NCBI RefSeq assembly: GCF_030316765.1
Contig: NZ_JASZYT010000004.1
Span: 434,001-498,000 of the forward strand
Direction of reading: 5' to 3'
DNA length: 64,000 bases
Source of the DNA: Variovorax saccharolyticus
GTDB lineage: Bacteria; Pseudomonadota; Gammaproteobacteria; Burkholderiales; Burkholderiaceae_C
This document shows, one piece after another, positions 63,271 to 64,000 of this stretch. A model generated the notes under the pieces. It made no database searches. It was not told the DNA's origin and saw only the letters and a program-made list of their open reading frames with translations. The translations under genes were made by a program, and so were the position numbers. Position 1 is the stretch's first letter, and every line of letters begins with the position of its first letter.

Positions 63271-64000
63271 GGCTGCACCCCGGCTTCGGCCTGCGCCGCC
63301 CGGGCGGCCAGGGCGGCGGCCTTCTGCGCCGCCTTGCGCTGCGGCAGGAAGGTCTCCTCGACCCAGCGCGTCGTGACCTTGCCGCCGACGAAATCGTCAT
63401 GCGCCAGCACCGCGTCGTGGAAGGGTGCGGTGGTCGAGGGCCCCTCGATCCGCAGGCCGCCGAGCGCCTGCCGCATGCGCGCGATGGCCTGCTGGCGCGT
63501 CGGCGCGTGCACGATCAGCTTGCCGAGCAGCGAGTCGTAGTAGGGCGGCACCGTGTAGCCCGCATAGCAGTGGCTGTCGACGCGGATGCCCTCGCCGGAC
63601 GGCAGGTCCCAGCGCGAGATCAGCCCCGGACGCGGCAGGAAGTTGCGCTCCGGGTCCTCGGCATTGATGCGGCATTCGATCGCATGGCCCTGCAGCTTCA
63701 CGTCGTCCTGCGTGAACGACAGCGGCAGCCCGGCCGCGACCCGGATCTGCTCGGCCACCAGGTCGAAGCCGGTGATCATCTCGGTCACCGGATGCTCGAC
63801 CTGGATGCGGGTGTTCATCTCGAGGAAGAAGTAGCGGTTGTCGCGCTGGTCGACCACGAACTCGATGGTGCCGGCGCCGCAGTACGCGGCATTGCGCGTC
63901 AGGCTCACGGCGCATTCGCCCATGGCCCGGCGCATCGCCTCGTCGACCGCGGGGGAGGGTGCCTCTTCGATCAGCTTCTGGTGGCGGCGCTGGGTCGAGC
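63267..64000 (-). CDS. Biotin carboxylase (5' part outside window)
   Basis: C-terminal half of a biotin carboxylase; 243 codons visible from base 63998. The ATP-grasp part shows STQRRHQKLIEEAPSP, GTIEFVVD, FLEMNTRIQVEHPVTEMITG (catalytic E and R) and HAIECRINAEDP, and the C-terminal domain ends in an alanine-rich tail. Carboxylates biotin on a carrier protein with ATP. Reads into the two carboxyltransferase-like genes by ATGA overlap. Its carrier may be coded upstream beyond the window, or be the BCCP at 53248. Confidence 0.93.
   Translation of the reverse strand, partial: STQRRHQKLIEEAPSPAVDEAMRRAMGECAVSLTRNAAYCGAGTIEFVVDQRDNRYFFLEMNTRIQVEHPVTEMITGFDLVAEQIRVAAGLPLSFTQDDVKLQGHAIECRINAEDPERNFLPRPGLISRWDLPSGEGIRVDSHCYAGYTVPPYYDSLLGKLIVHAPTRQQAIARMRQALGGLRIEGPSTTAPFHDAVLAHDDFVGGKVTTRWVEETFLPQRKAAQKAAALAARAAQAEAGVQP

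Overview
The window looks like a chromosomal stretch of a high-GC betaproteobacterium, most likely Burkholderiales (Comamonadaceae/Variovorax/Bordetella-like). This is inferred from strongly GC-biased third codon positions, two Bug/TctC-type periplasmic binding proteins, a classical 16-strand-type porin, many LysR regulators, and dense aromatic and CoA-thioester catabolic operons. No rRNA, tRNA, insertion sequence, phage gene or CRISPR array was seen.

Layout. (a) 1-4952: the 5' part of a DipZ-like disulfide/redox membrane protein, a divergent histidine kinase and OmpR-type regulator, and an AraC regulator. (b) 5211-8436: an aldehyde dehydrogenase and a Tat-exported GMC oxidoreductase, preceded by tandem XylS/AraC-like boxes. 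(c) 8577-15784: a complete 3-hydroxyanthranilate meta-cleavage operon in the order E-H-J-I-G-F-C-D known from nba operons. It is followed (15940-20688) by genes for a SnoaL-like protein, an amidohydrolase, a Bug protein and a RidA-like protein that all carry export signals, plus a cytoplasmic amidohydrolase. (d) 20698-23954: two divergent LysR regulators and a porin. The porin shares a ~55-bp promoter element with the catabolic operon, which suggests one regulon. (e) 24329-31492: two crotonases, an aldehyde dehydrogenase, an NDP-forming acyl-CoA synthetase, a Bug protein and a divergent LysR, resembling a ferulate/hydroxycinnamate-type side-chain-shortening cluster.

(f) 31542-48342 is the most striking region: one minus-strand operon. 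It encodes a ~3,615-residue secreted protein made of two tandem animal-type haem peroxidase modules plus RTX calcium-binding repeats. It continues with a small helical protein, a type I secretion ABC exporter and its membrane-fusion partner, a Tat-exported multicopper oxidase and a SCO-type copper protein. Related RTX haem peroxidases (MopA type) are linked to Mn(II) oxidation, so this could be an extracellular oxidant-generating system. An 819-bp leader/intergenic region with a perfect 13-bp hairpin precedes it.

(g) 49162-55073: a GntR regulator, a minus-strand thiolase-like/acyl-CoA ligase/DUF35 operon and a divergent BCCP/carboxyltransferase pair. The divergent promoters overlap a palindrome whose core is also found at the gntR gene. 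(h) 55156-59441: a GH63-like and a GH13-like glycosidase in overlap. (i) 59463-64000: two small proteins and a minus-strand biotin carboxylase (cut by the window edge) coupled to two pyruvate-carboxylase-CT-like proteins whose metal-site residues are altered.
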